Shown here: one piece after another, positions 5,471-6,585 of the stretch | How the letters are laid out: every line of letters begins with the position of its first letter | How positions within the stretch are numbered: the stretch's first letter is position 1 | Translations under genes and position numbers: made by a program | DNA from: Clostridia bacterium | Lineage (GTDB): Bacteria > Bacillota > Clostridia > Christensenellales > UBA1242 | Direction of reading: 5' to 3' | Assembly: GCA_017964105.1 (NCBI GenBank) | Contig: JAGCSP010000049.1 | Coordinates: forward strand, 1-6,585 | Length of the DNA stretch: 6,585 bases | Notes under the pieces: model-generated | Told to the model about the DNA's origin: nothing | Seen by the model: only the letters and a program-made list of their open reading frames with translations | The model's database searches: none

Positions 5471-6231
5471 GAAATTGATACAAGTGCAAATATCATACTA
5501 AGCGTTCCCATCACCACATAGTAAATATTGTAAGGAACAAACAAGGAGGAGAATATAAGTATTAGTCCGCAAGTTAAATAACCTTTTGTTTTATTTCTAT
5601 CAAATGCTATAGACAAGTAATCTTTAAAAGAATATTTTTTGTTTATAATGCCAATTTTGCACTCCGGTAAAGGATTGTTGAGTATTAGTAATTTATAAGT
5701 TTTTATTGTGTCAAAAATTTCAATTTTGATTCCATCAATTTTGCTTATATATTTAGCTGTGTCGGAATCTATTTCATTAGTTAAAATAACTAACGTATTT
5801 GCATTGTGATTAAGTGCAATTTTTATGCATTCCATAGCATCTTGAATTGAGCAACTATTAGCATTATATGATGGCACAAAACACACTTTTTCTTTATTTT
5901 TAATTGATATTATGCAATCGCTATATTTTTGGCTACAATACATGTTTTTTAATATATTTGCAAAGTAGTTGATTTGTGATTTTTTTGCCATATATTCTAG
6001 CGCCAAATTTATGTCATCAATAATTTTATTTTGTTGTCTTGTAAGATTATTTTTTTTATTTTTATTAATTTCAATTATTAGCAAAAATATTTCCACAAAA
6101 ATTGCAATGGAAATTGATGCAATTAAACTCGTTGAAAACTTTCTAAAATAATAGTTTAGCCACACAAAACTGATTGACAACACACATATAAATCGAATTA
6201 TGGCGGAAATTGTATAATTTAAATATTTCAT
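5452..6231 (-). CDS. Unrecognised four-TM membrane protein with a large cytosolic middle domain (259 aa)
   Basis: I cannot name this gene. Two N-terminal hydrophobic segments (about residues 5-28 and 35-54) and two C-terminal ones (about 217-233 and 237-253) flank a soluble domain of about 160 residues. The charged loops (EINKNKKN after TM2, KKRAS at the end) suggest that the middle and both termini face the cytosol. The middle domain shows a helix (about 70-95), strands near 106-120, a helix near 130-142, then TLVILTNEIDSDTAKYIS and IKIEIFDTIKTYKLL (about 146-183). That order resembles the Mrr/restriction-endonuclease-like fold, but the D...QxK catalytic residues are not visible, so an inactive or divergent domain is likelier. 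The ATG at 6231 is chosen over a TTG at 6258 because the likely transcript starts near 6254; neither has a ribosome site. Downstream it converges on yhbY and shares its terminator. It diverges from the PAP2 gene. Confidence 0.78.
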   Translation of the reverse strand: MKYLNYTISAIIRFICVLSISFVWLNYYFRKFSTSLIASISIAIFVEIFLLIIEINKNKKNNLTRQQNKIIDDINLALEYMAKKSQINYFANILKNMYCSQKYSDCIISIKNKEKVCFVPSYNANSCSIQDAMECIKIALNHNANTLVILTNEIDSDTAKYISKIDGIKIEIFDTIKTYKLLILNNPLPECKIGIINKKYSFKDYLSIAFDRNKTKGYLTCGLILIFSSLFVPYNIYYVVMGTLSMIFALVSISKKRAS

Positions 6232-6260
6232 ATTTAAGATATTTGTCAAACATTGCAAAT

Positions 6261-6266
6261 ATTATA
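6261..6266 (-). promoter_or_regulatory. Probable -10 element of the leftward four-TM gene
   Basis: The minus strand reads a perfect TATAAT here (complement of 6261-6266), with only a weak -35 (TACAAT, complement of 6285-6290, 18-base spacing). Transcription would start near 6254, leaving about 23 untranslated bases before the ATG at 6231. This places the TTG at 6258 outside the transcript. Confidence 0.45.
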
Positions 6267-6275
6267 CATTTGTGT

Positions 6276-6304
6276 TTGTTATTTATTGTACAATTTGATA
6301 TAAT
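6276..6304 (+). promoter_or_regulatory. Sigma-A-type promoter of the PAP2 gene
   Basis: TTGTTA (6276-6281), a 17-base spacer and a perfect TATAAT (6299-6304) preceded by TGA (extended -10) make a strong consensus promoter. Transcription should start near 6310-6312. It interleaves with the divergent leftward promoter: the two -10 elements lie only 32 bases apart. Confidence 0.8.
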
Positions 6305-6312
6305 GATTGCAG

Positions 6313-6332
6313 TTGATTTTGTATAAAATCAA
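6313..6332 (+). repeat. Inverted repeat / 5'-end hairpin in the PAP2 leader
   Basis: TTGATTTT (6313-6320), a GTAT loop and AAAATCAA (6325-6332) form a perfect 8-bp stem. It begins within 1-3 bases of the predicted transcription start and ends 1 base before the GGGAG ribosome site (6334-6338). It is too AT-rich, and lacks the T-tail, for a terminator. It could stabilise the 5' end, modulate ribosome access or be an operator. Confidence 0.45.
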
Positions 6333-6343
6333 AGGGAGAATTT

Positions 6344-6585
6344 ATGGAATATCAAATTGTTGAGGCCACTCGCTGGTTGCAAAGTCCATTTTTTGATGCA
6401 TTCTTTAAGGTGGTATCTTGGTTTGGCACAGAAATATTTTTCTTAATAGTTTTTGTTGGGCTATACTGGGCATACAAAAGAGAATATGCATTAAAGTTTG
6501 GTGTATTCTATTTGGTGTCAGTGGGAGTAAATAGTATCTTAAAACTTGCATTTAATCGCACGCGTCCAAATGGTGGGGAGCATTC
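6344..6585 (+). CDS. PAP2-family membrane phosphatase, N-terminal part (runs off right edge)
   Basis: Eighty codons are visible and the 3' end is outside the window. The protein begins MEYQIVEATRWLQSPFFDAF. Hydrophobic segments lie at about residues 31-44 and 52-66. It then shows K-x6-RP (Lys67, Arg74, Pro75), the first phosphatase motif of the PAP2 (type 2 phosphatidic acid phosphatase) superfamily. The short interfacial N-terminus with an aromatic WFGTE motif is typical of small bacterial PAP2 proteins that hydrolyse lipid phosphates such as undecaprenyl pyrophosphate or phosphatidate. The PSGH and second-histidine motifs would lie beyond the edge, so activity cannot be judged. GGGAG (6334-6338) lies 5 bases before the ATG, and a strong promoter precedes it. 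Substrate unknown. Confidence 0.85.
   Translation, partial: MEYQIVEATRWLQSPFFDAFFKVVSWFGTEIFFLIVFVGLYWAYKREYALKFGVFYLVSVGVNSILKLAFNRTRPNGGEH

Noticed and set aside
5969..6151. Rightward 60-codon open frame opposite the four-TM gene
   Set aside because: Its Phe/Ile/Leu-rich translation is the antisense of a Lys/Asn/Ile-rich gene, with no ribosome site.
6321..6338. Shared AAAATCAAA-plus-ribosome-site leader in the PAP2 gene and the leftward gene at 217
   Set aside because: The match is short and AT-rich and the second leader lacks the partner hairpin arm, so chance is the better explanation.
1..6585. Possible UGA recoding, because none of the eight visible stop codons is TGA
   Set aside because: Every Trp is TGG, no gene contains an in-frame TGA, and eight stops are too few to mean anything in an AT-rich genome.

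Overview
The window is AT-rich, tightly packed bacterial DNA. Its TTG/ATG starts with GGAGG- or AGGTG-type ribosome sites, Lys/Asn/Ile-rich proteins and short intergenic gaps point to a low-GC Bacillota (Clostridia-like) genome, probably from an uncultured lineage. That placement is an inference from composition and gene content. The genetic code looks standard: Trp is read from TGG and no gene needs an internal TGA.

Layout, left to right. (1) The first ~220 bases hold the 5' part of an unrecognised leftward gene. It diverges from a rightward two-gene unit: an 85-residue unknown protein with a TTG start, overlapping by 8 bp a subtilisin-family (S8) serine protease that has a full catalytic set and no signal peptide. 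(2) The protease meets a leftward cysteine desulfurase-family gene tail to tail. One base separates the two stop codons, and both stops lie inside a 24-bp perfect palindrome that should act as a two-way terminator. (3) The desulfurase diverges from a small DUF3343 (putative Se/S carrier) gene. The 94-bp gap between them carries an 8-bp inverted repeat. (4) An operon follows, with one promoter and one terminator: nth (endonuclease III), obg (ribosome-assembly GTPase) and yhbY (CRM-domain ribosome-assembly factor). The nth promoter sits so close to the start codon that the mRNA may be leaderless. (5) A leftward gene for an unrecognised four-TM protein with a large soluble middle domain converges on yhbY. 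It diverges from the 5' part of a PAP2-family phosphatase gene, which runs off the right edge.

Functionally, the desulfurase and the DUF3343 protein plausibly handle sulfur or selenium together. The nth-obg-yhbY operon joins DNA base-excision repair to ribosome assembly. The protease/85-aa unit and the four-TM protein are the least explained parts. The window has no tRNA, rRNA, insertion sequence, CRISPR array or clear mobile element, and no gene-free stretch longer than about 120 bases. The most recurrent oddity is compaction: three of the four right-hand gene ends in the window interior have stop codons built into the terminator hairpin.
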